Origin: Paenibacillus pabuli NBRC 13638
GTDB lineage: Bacteria; Bacillota; Bacilli; Paenibacillales; Paenibacillaceae
Reading direction: 5' to 3'
NCBI RefSeq assembly: GCF_001514495.1
Contig: NZ_BCNM01000015.1
Coordinates: forward strand, 62,001 to 126,000
Length of the DNA stretch: 64,000 nucleotides
Of the stretch, positions 29,478 to 39,353 are shown in pieces. Each line of letters starts with the position of its first letter. Within the stretch, counting starts at the first letter, position 1. Under the pieces are notes generated by a model. That model had not been told where the DNA came from and made no database searches. It saw only the letters and a program-made list of their open reading frames with translations. The translations under genes and the position numbers were made by a program.

Positions 29478-31229
29478 ATGCAACCTTTGTTGAAAGTAAA
29501 TGAGTTATCCGTTTCTTTTCATTCCGGAGAAAGTGAATTTCAGGCGGTGAAGGAAGTCAGTTTTGAAGTGCGGAAAGGGGAAACACTTGGCATCTTAGGG
29601 GAATCCGGCAGTGGGAAGAGTGTGACGGCACGTTCCATTATGAGGCTGCTTGCCTCTCCTCCTTCACAGATGAAAAAAGGTGAGATCCTGTTTAAAGGGG
29701 GCGATCTGGTCCATAAAACGCAAAAAGAAATGGAGAGTATCCGTGGCCGTGACATCGGTATGATCTTTCAGGACCCTATGAGCTCTCTTAATCCGACCGT
29801 GAAAATCGGAAAACAGATCACCGAAAGTCTGATCAAACATCAGAAGCTTTCCAGAGGGGAGGCGAAGAAGCAGGCGATTGCCATGCTGGAGCTCGTTGGT
29901 ATCACCCGGAGTGAAATACGTTTCAATCAGTACCCGCATGAATTCTCTGGAGGCATGCGCCAGCGGGTGATGATTGCCATAGCTCTCGCCTGCCGTCCTG
30001 AATTGCTGATTGCGGATGAACCTACAACTGCACTCGATGTTACCATTCAGGCCCAAATCCTTAATTTGATGAAAGATATGCAGGCACAGCTGGGCACTTC
30101 CATTATTTTGATTACCCATGATCTCGGAGTGGTGGCTGGCATGTGTGATCGGGTTGTGGTCATGAAAGACGGGCAGATTGTGGAATCTGGCACAACAGCA
30201 GAGATTTTTGCTAATCCGAAGCATCCATACACGTCCAGGCTGCTGAATGCATTGCCTCGATTAGACGAGAAAAAAAAGCCGAAACTCGTTTCGTTGGTGC
30301 CACGCGATTTGGAGGATGATCAGCCTTTACTGGAAGTGAAGTCCCTCAGACAACATTTTAATCTGGGTAAAGGTAACACCTTAAAAGCGGTGAACGATAT
30401 CAGTTTCGAGATTCGTCAGGGGGAGACGCTGGGAGTCGTAGGCGAATCGGGCAGTGGGAAATCAACTACAGGTCGAGCCATTCTCCGATTGCATGAGCCT
30501 ACAGGTGGGGATGTACTGTTCAAGGGAGTACCGCTCAATCGCCTTTCTGCCTCAGAGATGAAAACGATGAGGCGGCATATGCAGATTATTTTTCAGGATC
30601 CGTATGCCTCGCTTAATCCCAAATTTAGAATCATGGACATCATTGGGGAAGCCCTGGATATTCACGATCTTGCCGGCAGCCCCATTGAACGGGAAAAGCG
30701 TGTAGAGGAATTGCTGGAGATGGTGGGTCTTGATCCGGCTCATGCCCAGCGATATCCTCATGAATTTTCGGGTGGACAACGGCAGCGGATTGGAATTGCT
30801 CGTGCGCTGGCCGTGGAACCTGAATTTATTGTATGTGACGAGCCTTTGTCTGCGCTGGATGTGTCCATTCAGGCTCAGATCGTACAGCTGCTTGAAGAAT
30901 TGCAGCAGCGACTCGGTCTGACATACCTGTTCATCGCGCATGACCTGTCTATGGTTAAACATATCAGTGATCGTGTAGCTGTCATGTATAACGGGAAGAT
31001 TGTGGAGTTAGCAGAAAGTGAAGAGCTATATTCGAACCCTCAGCATGCATACACAAAGGCCTTGTTATCGGCCATTCCGGTTCCGGACCCGGCTGTGGAA
31101 GCGAAGAAAAAACGTCATGATTTGAACAAAGCGCCAAGAGAGACACTAGATGTGGAAGACCGCTATAATCTGGAACAGTCCCGATGGGTGGAAGTAAAAG
31201 AGGGGCATTGGGTGGCCATTTCCGGATAA
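29478..31229 (+). CDS. Fused dual ATPase of an oligopeptide-type ABC transporter (DppD-DppF fusion)
   Basis: 583 residues with two complete ABC domains. Domain 1: Walker [14 protein letters not shown], signature FSGGMRQRV, Walker [13 protein letters not shown]. Domain 2: [40 protein letters not shown]. Each ends with the oligopeptide-ATPase tail ([15 protein letters not shown] and [15 protein letters not shown]). ATG 29478 is where family members begin; the frame is open to 29412. It is divergent from the permease/binding-protein operon and is its obvious energiser. A similar one-gene fusion exists in GsiA-type transporters. Confidence 0.93.
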   Translation: MQPLLKVNELSVSFHSGESEFQAVKEVSFEVRKGETLGILGESGSGKSVTARSIMRLLASPPSQMKKGEILFKGGDLVHKTQKEMESIRGRDIGMIFQDPMSSLNPTVKIGKQITESLIKHQKLSRGEAKKQAIAMLELVGITRSEIRFNQYPHEFSGGMRQRVMIAIALACRPELLIADEPTTALDVTIQAQILNLMKDMQAQLGTSIILITHDLGVVAGMCDRVVVMKDGQIVESGTTAEIFANPKHPYTSRLLNALPRLDEKKKPKLVSLVPRDLEDDQPLLEVKSLRQHFNLGKGNTLKAVNDISFEIRQGETLGVVGESGSGKSTTGRAILRLHEPTGGDVLFKGVPLNRLSASEMKTMRRHMQIIFQDPYASLNPKFRIMDIIGEALDIHDLAGSPIEREKRVEELLEMVGLDPAHAQRYPHEFSGGQRQRIGIARALAVEPEFIVCDEPLSALDVSIQAQIVQLLEELQQRLGLTYLFIAHDLSMVKHISDRVAVMYNGKIVELAESEELYSNPQHAYTKALLSAIPVPDPAVEAKKKRHDLNKAPRETLDVEDRYNLEQSRWVEVKEGHWVAISG

Positions 31230-31256
31230 GGTGAAACATTCATTGTACTCAACAAA

Positions 31257-31304
31257 AGAACCCCGGCAGTGATCTATGGATGATCATTGCGCGGGGTTCT
31301 ATTC
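31257..31304. terminator. Terminator shared by convergent genes
   Basis: AGAACCCCG...CGGGGTTCT stem with an inner CAGTGATC/GATCATTG pairing (31257-31300). The minus strand has the better T tract, so it mainly ends the lipoprotein gene at 31331. Confidence 0.75.
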
Positions 31305-31330
31305 CATGCCCAGAAGGCACAGTGATTGTA

Positions 31331-32119
31331 TTATTTGAACTGAACGGATTTTTTAATCGTATCGATTTCGGACTTGGTCTTATCATCCAAATAGGTGAAG
31401 ATGAAATTGAACGCATAACCTTCTATAATAGTGCTGTAGTACTCCTGGGTAATGGTTGAACCATCGCCTGCATCCATGGTGATCTGCATCAGATCCATCT
31501 CTTTGCCACCGATGGTTTCGGTTGTGAACTCCTTATATTCATACGGGAACTGACTGTCCACCATGAATTTCTTAGTTGCTTCCAGATAATCTTTACCTGT
31601 ACGAATCCCTTGCAGCAAGCTGACTTTCTCAGCAATCGCCATAGCGGAAGGTCCGACTTTACCTCCGTCCAAAGGATATTTTGAAGCCATCAGCAGGTTC
31701 AGTGTTTTGGTCTGGGAGAGTTCGATTTGCTTTTTCTTCGTTTCGTCGTCGCCAGCGATTGCTTCGGATGAAGCACTAGTCAGTTCGTTCATGCCTTCGG
31801 CATCCTGGAACTCCCAAGCTTCCGGGAAATTGAGTGATACTCCGAAATAGTCATTGGTATAAGAGCCTTTTGTTGTAGTTCCCAGTTCAACATCTTTGGA
31901 GTTATCGGCTTCCTTGGACTCCGAAGTTGATGCTTCTGTGCTTTCCGTTTTATCTGTATCTTCCGTCTTGGCAGTGTCTGTATCTGTGCCGGCAGTAGTT
32001 TCGGTCGGAGTGGATTCATCCGTTTTGGCAGTGTTATCCGACTTGTCACCGCAAGCAGATGCAACCAGCAAAATCATAATTAACATGGCAAATAATGAAG
32101 CTTTTTTTGGAATAGACAT
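31331..32119 (-). CDS. Secreted lipoprotein, unknown (PsbP/DUF-like fold)
   Basis: 262 residues. Lipobox VASAC (Cys about 23) followed by a Thr/Glu/Asp-rich spacer of ~55 residues, then a compact domain starting YTNDYFGVSLNFPEAWEF. That opening resembles small PsbP-like lipoprotein domains found in many firmicutes, but no specific family can be named. Start ATG follows AGGAGGGTAA. Likely located on the outer face of the membrane; role unknown. Confidence 0.78.
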   Translation of the reverse strand: MSIPKKASLFAMLIMILLVASACGDKSDNTAKTDESTPTETTAGTDTDTAKTEDTDKTESTEASTSESKEADNSKDVELGTTTKGSYTNDYFGVSLNFPEAWEFQDAEGMNELTSASSEAIAGDDETKKKQIELSQTKTLNLLMASKYPLDGGKVGPSAMAIAEKVSLLQGIRTGKDYLEATKKFMVDSQFPYEYKEFTTETIGGKEMDLMQITMDAGDGSTITQEYYSTIIEGYAFNFIFTYLDDKTKSEIDTIKKSVQFK

Positions 32120-32227
32120 ATTACCCTCCTGAAATGTGTGTTTTTAATCTCTCTCTAACTTGTGTACCAGAAAAGTCTAGCACAGATGTTCGTGTTGACC
32201 ACCTATAGGAATCTATAGGGGTACCCT

Positions 32228-32986
32228 TTATAGATAAGACAGACGGCTGGCAATTGAAACAGCTTCCGCGCTGGATTGCACATTTAATTTGTTGAAAATC
32301 ACTTTTTTATGATGATTCACAGTACATTCCTTAATTTTCAACTTCAATGCAATTGCTTTCACTGTCAATCCTTTGGAAATCATCTTCAAAATGGTTAACT
32401 GGCGCTTGGTAAACTCAATGGATGGTTGCTCTGTTTCCGGTGAGGCTAGGCGAGTCTGATAACCATTTTGCATATGGGCGGGAATCAGTTTGGCGATTGC
32501 AATCAGTTCGCTTTGCATGTCGGCATTAATGGTGGAAACGTCCAGGTAGCCTGCAGTTTGATGGCCGACAGACAATGGTGCAGCGTAACAGTGCCAGCTT
32601 TGGAAAAAAGGATTTTCATGCTGCTCCGGTGGCAGCAGAACGGGTTCATTTTTGTCCATCGTTTCCGATATAGCATTCACACCACAGCTTTTGGCCGTAA
32701 AGACGATGCCTGGACGGATGGGTGATTGCTTCATCTTTTGTTCCAGATCAAGGCTATACTCCATGGCGAGCAGAACCCCGTCCGTATCTGTAAGCAGAAA
32801 GAGATACGTACTGGACAAATTCTCTTTAATATCCGAGAGGCAATGCTGGAAAGCGCTAATTAAAAAATGATTGATTTTGCTAACCCTGTCCAGATGTGCT
32901 TGGGTCACATACTTGATACCGGCTGTACCGGGAGCATATATGTCGTTCTCGGACCAGCTCTTCCGTAAGGCAGATGTACTTGACAT
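32228..32986 (-). CDS. GAF-LuxR transcriptional regulator
   Basis: 252 residues. The N-terminal ~180 residues resemble a GAF-type sensory domain (YLFLLTDTDGVLLAMEY, then VLLPPEQHENPFF), as in sigma-54 or sugar-diacid regulators. The C-terminal LuxR HTH reads FTKRQLTILKMISKGLTVKA and KKVIFNKLNVQSSAEAV. ATG 32986 has AAGGAGG upstream; an earlier in-frame ATG is within the preceding gene's spacer. It follows the SUFU-domain gene by 19 bp and is surely cotranscribed. A 7-bp inverted repeat (CCTATAG/CTATAGG, 32202-32219) lies just past its stop, before the lipoprotein gene. Confidence 0.85.
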   Translation of the reverse strand: MSSTSALRKSWSENDIYAPGTAGIKYVTQAHLDRVSKINHFLISAFQHCLSDIKENLSSTYLFLLTDTDGVLLAMEYSLDLEQKMKQSPIRPGIVFTAKSCGVNAISETMDKNEPVLLPPEQHENPFFQSWHCYAAPLSVGHQTAGYLDVSTINADMQSELIAIAKLIPAHMQNGYQTRLASPETEQPSIEFTKRQLTILKMISKGLTVKAIALKLKIKECTVNHHKKVIFNKLNVQSSAEAVSIASRLSYL

Positions 32987-33005
32987 ATGGTTTCCTCCTT
33001 GCTGA

Positions 33006-34070
33006 TCAACCAATGGTTTCGATCACATGACCATCCTGATCGGTAATTTCGGTGCGGGCAATTCGAAACAGAATGCCAGGCAATGAAGTAATCTCAAATG
33101 CTTGTTCTACGGGGCGAAGCTTTGCAACCAAATCCATTACGGCTTGTTCATGTACAATCACCGTAATTTGGTGGCCATCTTCAGAAAATGAAGGTGTTCC
33201 TCCGGCTTTAAACGTAATGTTTACCCCTGATCCGATTAGGGACAGTGGAGCGCCTTTTGAAAAACGGCTGTGGAGTATTTTTCCGATGATTTGCGCTTGT
33301 TTAGCTCCGATCTGGAGTTCAGCGGGTACACTTTTTTGCAGTATTCTCTTGCGCGGCGATGTCCAAGCCAGTTGTTGGATAAATAAAAATGCTGTACTGG
33401 AACCTTCCTGTTCAATTCCGCGTTCTACAGCCTGAATCACCGAGGGGATATCCAAATAAGAATTCCTCATGAGATCCGTAACGTATTTCGGCATGAATTC
33501 AACAAAAGCTGCTAATAATCCGCGTGTATTCCATGTCTGCATCGTTTCGAGTTCCAGACCCGTAATTCCTACCATCTGTATGAATTTCACCGTTCCATTA
33601 GGTGTGGATATCTCTGCCAGATCAGGATCTTCTATAAAAGAAAGTGCTGTCAGTAACGTATCTGAGCCGAGACAAATGGGGCCATTTGCATCCATATAAT
33701 CTCCTGCATGAAATGCGTTCCCGCTATTAAAAACGTATCGTGCAACGTTTTGTAAGAGATTCAGTGCCCAAGCCGGGGGTGTGGTCTCTTCCTCACTTCG
33801 GGTAAGTCGAAACGTCATTTCAAATCCATAACCGCTATGATCCAGATCGTCCGTTTCCTTCTCATACAGCTCCGAAAAACCATAGGTTATAAAATGCCAG
33901 TGAGGCATCGGTGTATCTACTTTGTAGACGCTAATCCCATTTAGCGGATCAGGTCCGCCGAGCAGATAAGGAATGGCTGTGCCATAGTGAAGTGGTTCCT
34001 GATCTTCATATAATTCAGCAACTGCTGTATCAATGGCATCCCAACCGGATGTGTTTGTTTCTTCAGTCAT
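33006..34070 (-). CDS. Suppressor-of-fused (SUFU) domain protein
   Basis: 354 residues. The N-terminal ~190 residues carry the SUFU domain (EPLHYGTAIPYLLGG, PMPHWHFITYGFSELYEKE, GYGFEMTFRL, GICLGSD-like PICLGSDT). In bacteria this fold is mostly an immunity-protein module for polymorphic toxins. The C-terminal ~150 residues are unassigned. ATG 34070 follows AGGAGGAAC; the frame runs back to 34148 without a better RBS. It is coupled to a GAF-LuxR regulator, not to a toxin, which is unusual. Confidence 0.84.
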   Translation of the reverse strand: MTEETNTSGWDAIDTAVAELYEDQEPLHYGTAIPYLLGGPDPLNGISVYKVDTPMPHWHFITYGFSELYEKETDDLDHSGYGFEMTFRLTRSEEETTPPAWALNLLQNVARYVFNSGNAFHAGDYMDANGPICLGSDTLLTALSFIEDPDLAEISTPNGTVKFIQMVGITGLELETMQTWNTRGLLAAFVEFMPKYVTDLMRNSYLDIPSVIQAVERGIEQEGSSTAFLFIQQLAWTSPRKRILQKSVPAELQIGAKQAQIIGKILHSRFSKGAPLSLIGSGVNITFKAGGTPSFSEDGHQITVIVHEQAVMDLVAKLRPVEQAFEITSLPGILFRIARTEITDQDGHVIETIG

Positions 34071-34218
34071 TGTTATGTTCCTCCTTGGGGATCCATTTCC
34101 CAAAAAAACATTTAAAATTAAGTTTACCTTTTCCAGAATCCGTTTCAAGCGGCTTTAGGATGAATTGCTTAACGTAGGACTTGGGGGATACACAGACGAT
34201 TTCAGGGAGGAAATTTAC

Positions 34219-34407
34219 ATGAGTATGAAAGATTTATATCGGGCAGAGTTCAATCAAGGCAGTTGGGACTCATTGGTGATGATCTTTGAAGAAGCATATT
34301 TGAATGTGGATTCAATCTGGGTTGAATGTACAGAACAACGGGGATTCCGGCGGATATTAGCAAAGTTCTTTTATGTGAAATGGGTGGATATGCGCTGCGG
34401 TGGATAG
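34219..34407 (+). CDS. Small hypothetical protein
   Basis: 62 residues beginning MSMKDLYRAEFNQGSW, with AGGGAGGAAATTTAC just upstream of ATG. Composition (aromatic and acidic, no membrane segment) is consistent with a real small soluble protein, but no family is recognised. It is divergent from the SUFU gene. Confidence 0.45.
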   Translation: MSMKDLYRAEFNQGSWDSLVMIFEEAYLNVDSIWVECTEQRGFRRILAKFFYVKWVDMRCGG

Positions 34408-34611
34408 ACATGAACGTTCCTCCATTGGGCGACTAAAGTCCTGCCAGCTACCTCCAGAGCAAGAATACCAATGTTCAGAAAATCAAAAAAAGTCGATCAT
34501 GTGTTCAGATCAATGGTTTTAGCATTGTGTTAGAAGTTCACCGATATTTGATTATTTGGTATAAGCATATTTTTCCCATACAACACCCATTGCTCAGCCC
34601 ATTCTTTGAAA

Positions 34612-34890
34612 TTAACAATGAGGCAACAACTTTTCGTAAAGTTCATAATATTGTTTTTCTGATATATATTTATCAGATGCTAAATGTGTCAGCCACGGCT
34701 TAGAAATGTTGTGTTTAAAAAATCTAATGGCGCTCCTTAACCCAAATTTGCGAAGATGAGGAATGAACTCAAATATCGCCCCAAGAATGTAAACGTAGGT
34801 TGCAGGTCCTTTATGACAAACGAAAAGTCCTCAATAAAAGCCTTGCGCCAAAAAATGCAACCCAGCCCCTCGTGAAAAGGGTAGGTCGCA
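34612..34890 (-). pseudogene. Decayed coding remnant in a 640-bp gene-free stretch
   Basis: On the minus strand two overlapping frames both look protein-like: one (34737-~34890) includes PFHEGLGCIFWRKAFIEDF, the other (34612-34830) includes GAIFEFIPHLRKFGLRSAI and ends YYELYEKLLPHC before a stop. They read as successive parts of one frameshifted gene. I cannot name the family. The remaining parts of 34408-35050 show no intact ORF and no clear insertion-sequence ends. Confidence 0.4.
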
Positions 34891-35050
34891 CTTTGTTGTT
34901 TTCCCTCTATTGAAACCGCCTGTGCCGCTGCCTTCTTCCAGCGACATGATCTTCTGGAGCCGTTGTCTGAGGCGATCCAATCAGAACCAGGTCGGGGTCA
35001 GACGTCCTCATTCTCCTCTCTTTTCATACTCTTAAATGAGTCTTCATATT

Positions 35051-36418
35051 CTATTTCTTTGGCGCCTGAGCCTTTTTCAATTTATCAGCAGCAGCTTGAG
35101 TGCTGGATTGAATAGCAGCAGTTGCTTTGTCTAATGTTTTCTTCCCGTTTATTACCTGTGTCAATTCTTTCAATACAACTGACCGAAATCTCAATTCAAA
35201 ATTTGGTGACTTGTTCATGAGAGCATAATTTGTTATCGATGAATCCAGATTAGGTTTTAATTTATAGAACGCATCCAACTTGTAACCAGAGTACTCTTTA
35301 ATCATGCGAGATAGAGGAGCACCGATACTATTATTCGAGTTATTGGGCTTATAGTACTCGGCAGCGTAGTCATCTCCATTGAAATATTTGATGAAATCCC
35401 AAGCGGCATCAACATGAGCTGCGTCTGCTGGAATTGCGAATATCTCATTAATGAAAAAGTTCCCTGTTGACTCTCGATCTTTAGCCGCAGGGCCGGCAGC
35501 AATACCAAGCGTGAAAGGTTTATAATTCTTCACACCACTTTTTGCTGCTTGTAAGGACTGCAGCTGACTAATAGAGGCAACTTTCATAGCTGATCGTCCC
35601 ATAATGAAAGAGCTACTTTCCAAGTAATTTTTACCTGACAGACTGATCCATTCGTCAAGCACCCCGGACTTCGTTGCCTCGCTCGCCAGACGATAGACAT
35701 TTTTCCACGCAGTTGTATTCGCAGTAGCCTTTAGCGTATTTGGATCCATGTACGTTAACCCTTCTGTTCTGGCGATATCCATAACCAAATTGCTGGATCC
35801 AAAGGAGCTTAGGCCCCAAATACGGGAGTTCTTATCTCCTTTAGTAGGGAATTTCTTAGCAAGATTCAATATCTCTTCCCACGTCATTCCGTCACTTGGT
35901 ACTTTAACATTGTACTTTTTAAATAAATCAGCATTATACAGAAGAGCGTACGAATCTGTTTTTGGGCTTAAGCCATAAAGTTTGCCACCGCCTTGTTCCT
36001 TCAATTCATCAAGCAAGCCAGGATATAATGTTGTCGTGTCATACGTATCTCGCTTAATTAACGGTTCTAAATCAACCAGCTTTTTATCTTTAGACAGTTG
36101 TTGGTAATGGTATGGGGGCAGCATAACCAGATCCGGTGAATACTTTTGGATAGCCCCGTTGTAATCCTTAATTGCTTCCATACCTGAAGGTGCAACTACT
36201 TCAATATTTGTATTTGGGTACTTCTTACTAAACAAATCTCCATACGTCATGTTGAAATCGTCTTCGTTCCAGTACAATACTTTTAAAGTACGTTTCGCAT
36301 CTCCCTCGCTGTCCGCATTTGCGGAAACTTGTTTGCCTGGGCTAAGAACTGCTGAAATACCAATTAACATAACACTAAGACTAACAAGCATGGCCTTCTG
36401 TAATACATTGTGCTTCAA
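35051..36418 (-). CDS. Extracellular solute-binding protein family 1
   Basis: 455 residues from TTG 36418, which follows GGAGG by 8 bp. Sec signal peptide ending near QVSA-NA, without a lipobox Cys. The family-1 binding-protein fold is shown by LKVLYWNEDDF, SPDLVMLPPYHYQQL, GLSPKTDSYALLYNADLFKKY, MTWEEILNLAKKF, FFINEIFAIPADA and AAWDFIKYF. Typical members bind sugars for ABC transport, but no permease or ATPase gene is adjacent. It is divergent from a two-component system, so it may be that system's target or its extracellular ligand sensor. Confidence 0.86.
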   Translation of the reverse strand: MKHNVLQKAMLVSLSVMLIGISAVLSPGKQVSANADSEGDAKRTLKVLYWNEDDFNMTYGDLFSKKYPNTNIEVVAPSGMEAIKDYNGAIQKYSPDLVMLPPYHYQQLSKDKKLVDLEPLIKRDTYDTTTLYPGLLDELKEQGGGKLYGLSPKTDSYALLYNADLFKKYNVKVPSDGMTWEEILNLAKKFPTKGDKNSRIWGLSSFGSSNLVMDIARTEGLTYMDPNTLKATANTTAWKNVYRLASEATKSGVLDEWISLSGKNYLESSSFIMGRSAMKVASISQLQSLQAAKSGVKNYKPFTLGIAAGPAAKDRESTGNFFINEIFAIPADAAHVDAAWDFIKYFNGDDYAAEYYKPNNSNNSIGAPLSRMIKEYSGYKLDAFYKLKPNLDSSITNYALMNKSPNFELRFRSVVLKELTQVINGKKTLDKATAAIQSSTQAAADKLKKAQAPKK

Positions 36419-36623
36419 AAATAAAACCTCCACCCATTTGTTGTTCAAACGATTATTCGCTTGTGTTGTACTAAGTATAGAGGCGAAAGCTTATCATCTA
36501 ACTACCGAACTTCTTATCATTTCCTTAAATAATGCTGACGTTATTCAATGCATAAGAAATATCGCTTATAATTATCATGCTGCTCTTTAATGCAAGAAAG
36601 ATACAGGAATTCAGGGAGGATCT

Positions 36624-37334
36624 ATGGCAGAAAGCACGATTTTGATGGTGGATGACGAAGCGGAAATCATCCAATTAATGAGTATTTATTTTAATAACGA
36701 AGGCTACAAGCTCCTGCAAGCGTCGAATGGCCTGGAAGCGCTGAAGGTTCTGCAGTCCCAACCAATCGATTTAATTGTACTTGATCTAATGATGCCCAAG
36801 ATGGACGGGTTGCAAGCATGTATGAAAATACGAGAAACGAATTCTATACCCATCATCATGCTCTCAGCTAAAGGCCAAGATATCGATAAAATATCAGGCC
36901 TCAGTATCGGCGCCGATGACTACGTAACCAAACCATTCAACCCGCTCGAGCTGATCGCACGCATTAAGTCACAGCTTCGAAGAATGAATCAATTCAACGC
37001 CGTCGCGGCTAACGCGAACGAAATACATATCGAAAACGTAGTCATTAATATTGCATCCCATACAGTAACGGTCGATCAGCAGGAAATCAAATTGACTCCC
37101 CGCCAGTTCGCACTTCTTCACATGCTGGCAGTTAATAGAGGTACGGTGCTGAGTATGGATCGCATCTACGAAGAGGTTTGGAACGAGCCCTTTATGGAGT
37201 CAAAAAATAGCGTCATGGTACATATCCGAAAGCTCCGCGAAAAGATAGAACTTAACCCGCGCGAACCGCGGATCATCAAAACTGTATGGGGGATTGGATA
37301 CAAAATCGAAAGCGATCCAAAAAGCAAGGAGTGA
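36624..37334 (+). CDS. OmpR-family response regulator (VanR-like)
   Basis: 236 residues: receiver with MVDDEAE, phospho-Asp in IVLDLMMPKMDG (about residue 53), MLSAKG and Lys in YVTKPFNPLEL; then a winged-helix output domain ending TVWGIGYKIE. RBS CAGGGAGGATCT. The cognate kinase begins 5 bp after its stop. The divergent binding-protein gene shares the 205-bp upstream region. Confidence 0.94.
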   Translation: MAESTILMVDDEAEIIQLMSIYFNNEGYKLLQASNGLEALKVLQSQPIDLIVLDLMMPKMDGLQACMKIRETNSIPIIMLSAKGQDIDKISGLSIGADDYVTKPFNPLELIARIKSQLRRMNQFNAVAANANEIHIENVVINIASHTVTVDQQEIKLTPRQFALLHMLAVNRGTVLSMDRIYEEVWNEPFMESKNSVMVHIRKLREKIELNPREPRIIKTVWGIGYKIESDPKSKE

Positions 37335-37339
37335 GTAGG

Positions 37340-39289
37340 ATGCAACCACAGTGGCTGTATACGATTCGTTGGAGATTAATGCTGATCATGGTTGCAAGCC
37401 TGGCGTTAACAGGCGCAGCTATTTTTTTGGGGTATGTCATGGCGGGAGCACTGCAAAAAATCGAATACGTGGCTGCCCCGATCAATTGGATCATTGAGCA
37501 TGCCGGGTCTATTCGCGTGATGATCCTAACCGGTATCGTTCTGTTTCCCGTCACTTTCTTCCTTGCCAGCCTCCGTTTGGTTCGGGATTTGCGCGAGATA
37601 GGCGAAGGGTTGCAGGAAATATCGGCAGGTCGGTTCGGACATGCAGTAACGGTCAAGGGCAAGGATGAGTTAAGCGTGATCGCAGAGAGTATGAATCAAT
37701 TGAGCAGCGAATGGGATCATTATCTGACGGAAATTACATGTGGTTTGGAGGAGATTGCGAGCGGCCAGTTCGACCATCAAATTCCGGTAATTGCCGATAA
37801 TAAATTGGGCGAGGTCGCGCTCAGCATTAACCAGATGAGTATGCAGTTGAAGCATTCAATTGCGGAGGAACGCAAGGCGGAAAAGACCAAAAACGATTTG
37901 ATTACAGGTGTATCGCATGACCTGCGTACTCCACTGACCTCAATTCTCGGCTTTCTCGAAGTGATCGAGAACGACCGGTATCAGGATGAAGTGGAGATGC
38001 GTTATTTCGTCAACATCGCGTATGAGAAATCTTTGTCCCTTCGGCGATTAATCGACGAACTGTTCGAATATACACGTATCAACAACGGTATGCCTCTGGA
38101 ACTGGGCGAGCTCGATATCGCCGGGTTAATCGGTCAGCTTGCCGAGGAATTCGTGCCGATCACGGAGAACGCAGGTATGGAAATTAGACTGAATATCCAA
38201 GAAGGAGAATTCAAGACCCAGGCGGATGGAGGATTGTTGGTACGGGCGTATGAAAATATAATCGCGAATGCCATCCAGTACGGGCGAACAGGCAAATATA
38301 TCGATATTGATATCGCACAGGATGAAGATATGCTGGTTGTGCGGATCCAAAATTATGGTCCCCCCATTCCAGAACGGGATTTGCCTTTTATTTTCGATCG
38401 TTTTTACCGGGTAGAGAACTCCAGGTCGAAACAGACCGGGGGCACCGGTCTAGGTCTGGCCATCACGAAAAGTATTATCGAGGTACACGGAGGGGGCATC
38501 ACTGCGCACAGCAGCAAAAAGGCAACCTGGTTTGAGACACGGTTATCGATGTTGGGACCAAATCAGACGCAAGTGGCTGTTACGGAAGAAGTTCATAACG
38601 AAATCAAGCGGATACCGACCGTGCTCCCGGAACAAGGCCTTGCACCGAAACAAAGAACATCTCCTTGGCTTCGACGCCTGTCTCACTCCAGGATAGCTGC
38701 TGTACCAGTGATCTTGTTGCTCATCTGCGCGGTGGTACTATTCAGCGTGAAGAATTCATTTACCTCCAATCTCGTGGTAAAGCTGCCTTCCATCTTCTCT
38801 GAAAATGACGCTCCAACGCTGATGCCAACAGGCGGGAGTAATGAGATGACTTTAATCACCGGTAAAACAGACAAAGGCTATACACTGCTCATTAATAAAT
38901 ATCTTTTCGACGGCCAGAGCCTAATTATCCAATACTCCATGAAACATTCTAACCAGATATCGGAGTTGCAGTGGGCGAAACAATCGGTCAAGCCAACTTT
39001 TATGTTGGATCCTTCAACAATAAAGGCGGTTCCCGGCATCGCCACGGATCCAGGTGTAGTGTTGTCCAAAAATGGCACCCTCAATTTTCATTTTATCGAG
39101 ACCTTGCCACCTCCAGACCAGTTCCTATTGAAAGTCAACGTAAACCAGTTAGACCTGTCCAATGACCCGGCTCAGCAGGATCTGCTCACCGGAGACTGGA
39201 GCTTCGAAATTCCTGTGAAGAAAAATTATGAACGAAAAGCCAACGGTCAAAGCGCGCCCTTGTTGGATGATACGTTTTCTAAAGAATGA
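37340..39289 (+). CDS. Histidine kinase with extra C-terminal TM and outer DUF4179-like domain
   Basis: 649 residues from ATG 37340 (RBS AAGGAGTGAG). TM1 about 12-33, TM2 about 54-74, HAMP-like segments, H-box GVSHDLRTPLTSILGF (His about 197), N-box ENIIANAIQYG and G2 GGTGLGLAITKS. The kinase core ends near residue 420. Unusually, a linker, a third TM (AAVPVILLLICAVVLFSV, about 453-472) and ~175 further residues follow. These begin with a segment like the DUF4179 outer domain of anti-sigma factors (KTDKGYTLLINKYLFDG). The tail would be outside the membrane. Coupled to the 36624 regulator. Confidence 0.9.
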   Translation: MQPQWLYTIRWRLMLIMVASLALTGAAIFLGYVMAGALQKIEYVAAPINWIIEHAGSIRVMILTGIVLFPVTFFLASLRLVRDLREIGEGLQEISAGRFGHAVTVKGKDELSVIAESMNQLSSEWDHYLTEITCGLEEIASGQFDHQIPVIADNKLGEVALSINQMSMQLKHSIAEERKAEKTKNDLITGVSHDLRTPLTSILGFLEVIENDRYQDEVEMRYFVNIAYEKSLSLRRLIDELFEYTRINNGMPLELGELDIAGLIGQLAEEFVPITENAGMEIRLNIQEGEFKTQADGGLLVRAYENIIANAIQYGRTGKYIDIDIAQDEDMLVVRIQNYGPPIPERDLPFIFDRFYRVENSRSKQTGGTGLGLAITKSIIEVHGGGITAHSSKKATWFETRLSMLGPNQTQVAVTEEVHNEIKRIPTVLPEQGLAPKQRTSPWLRRLSHSRIAAVPVILLLICAVVLFSVKNSFTSNLVVKLPSIFSENDAPTLMPTGGSNEMTLITGKTDKGYTLLINKYLFDGQSLIIQYSMKHSNQISELQWAKQSVKPTFMLDPSTIKAVPGIATDPGVVLSKNGTLNFHFIETLPPPDQFLLKVNVNQLDLSNDPAQQDLLTGDWSFEIPVKKNYERKANGQSAPLLDDTFSKE

Positions 39290-39320
39290 CATTAAACTAT
39301 ACTGCCCGATCGTGTGATGA

Positions 39321-39353
39321 GATCAACCATTTCTTTCTGGTTGATCCTTTTTG
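39321..39353 (+). terminator. Terminator of the two-component operon
   Basis: GATCAACCA/TGGTTGATC stem (39321-39329 with 39338-39346) followed by five T. Confidence 0.85.

Noticed and set aside
34900-35040. Insertion-sequence end
   Set aside because: A GGTCGGGGTCAGACGTC stretch looks IS-like, but no transposase, inverted ends or target duplication could be found.
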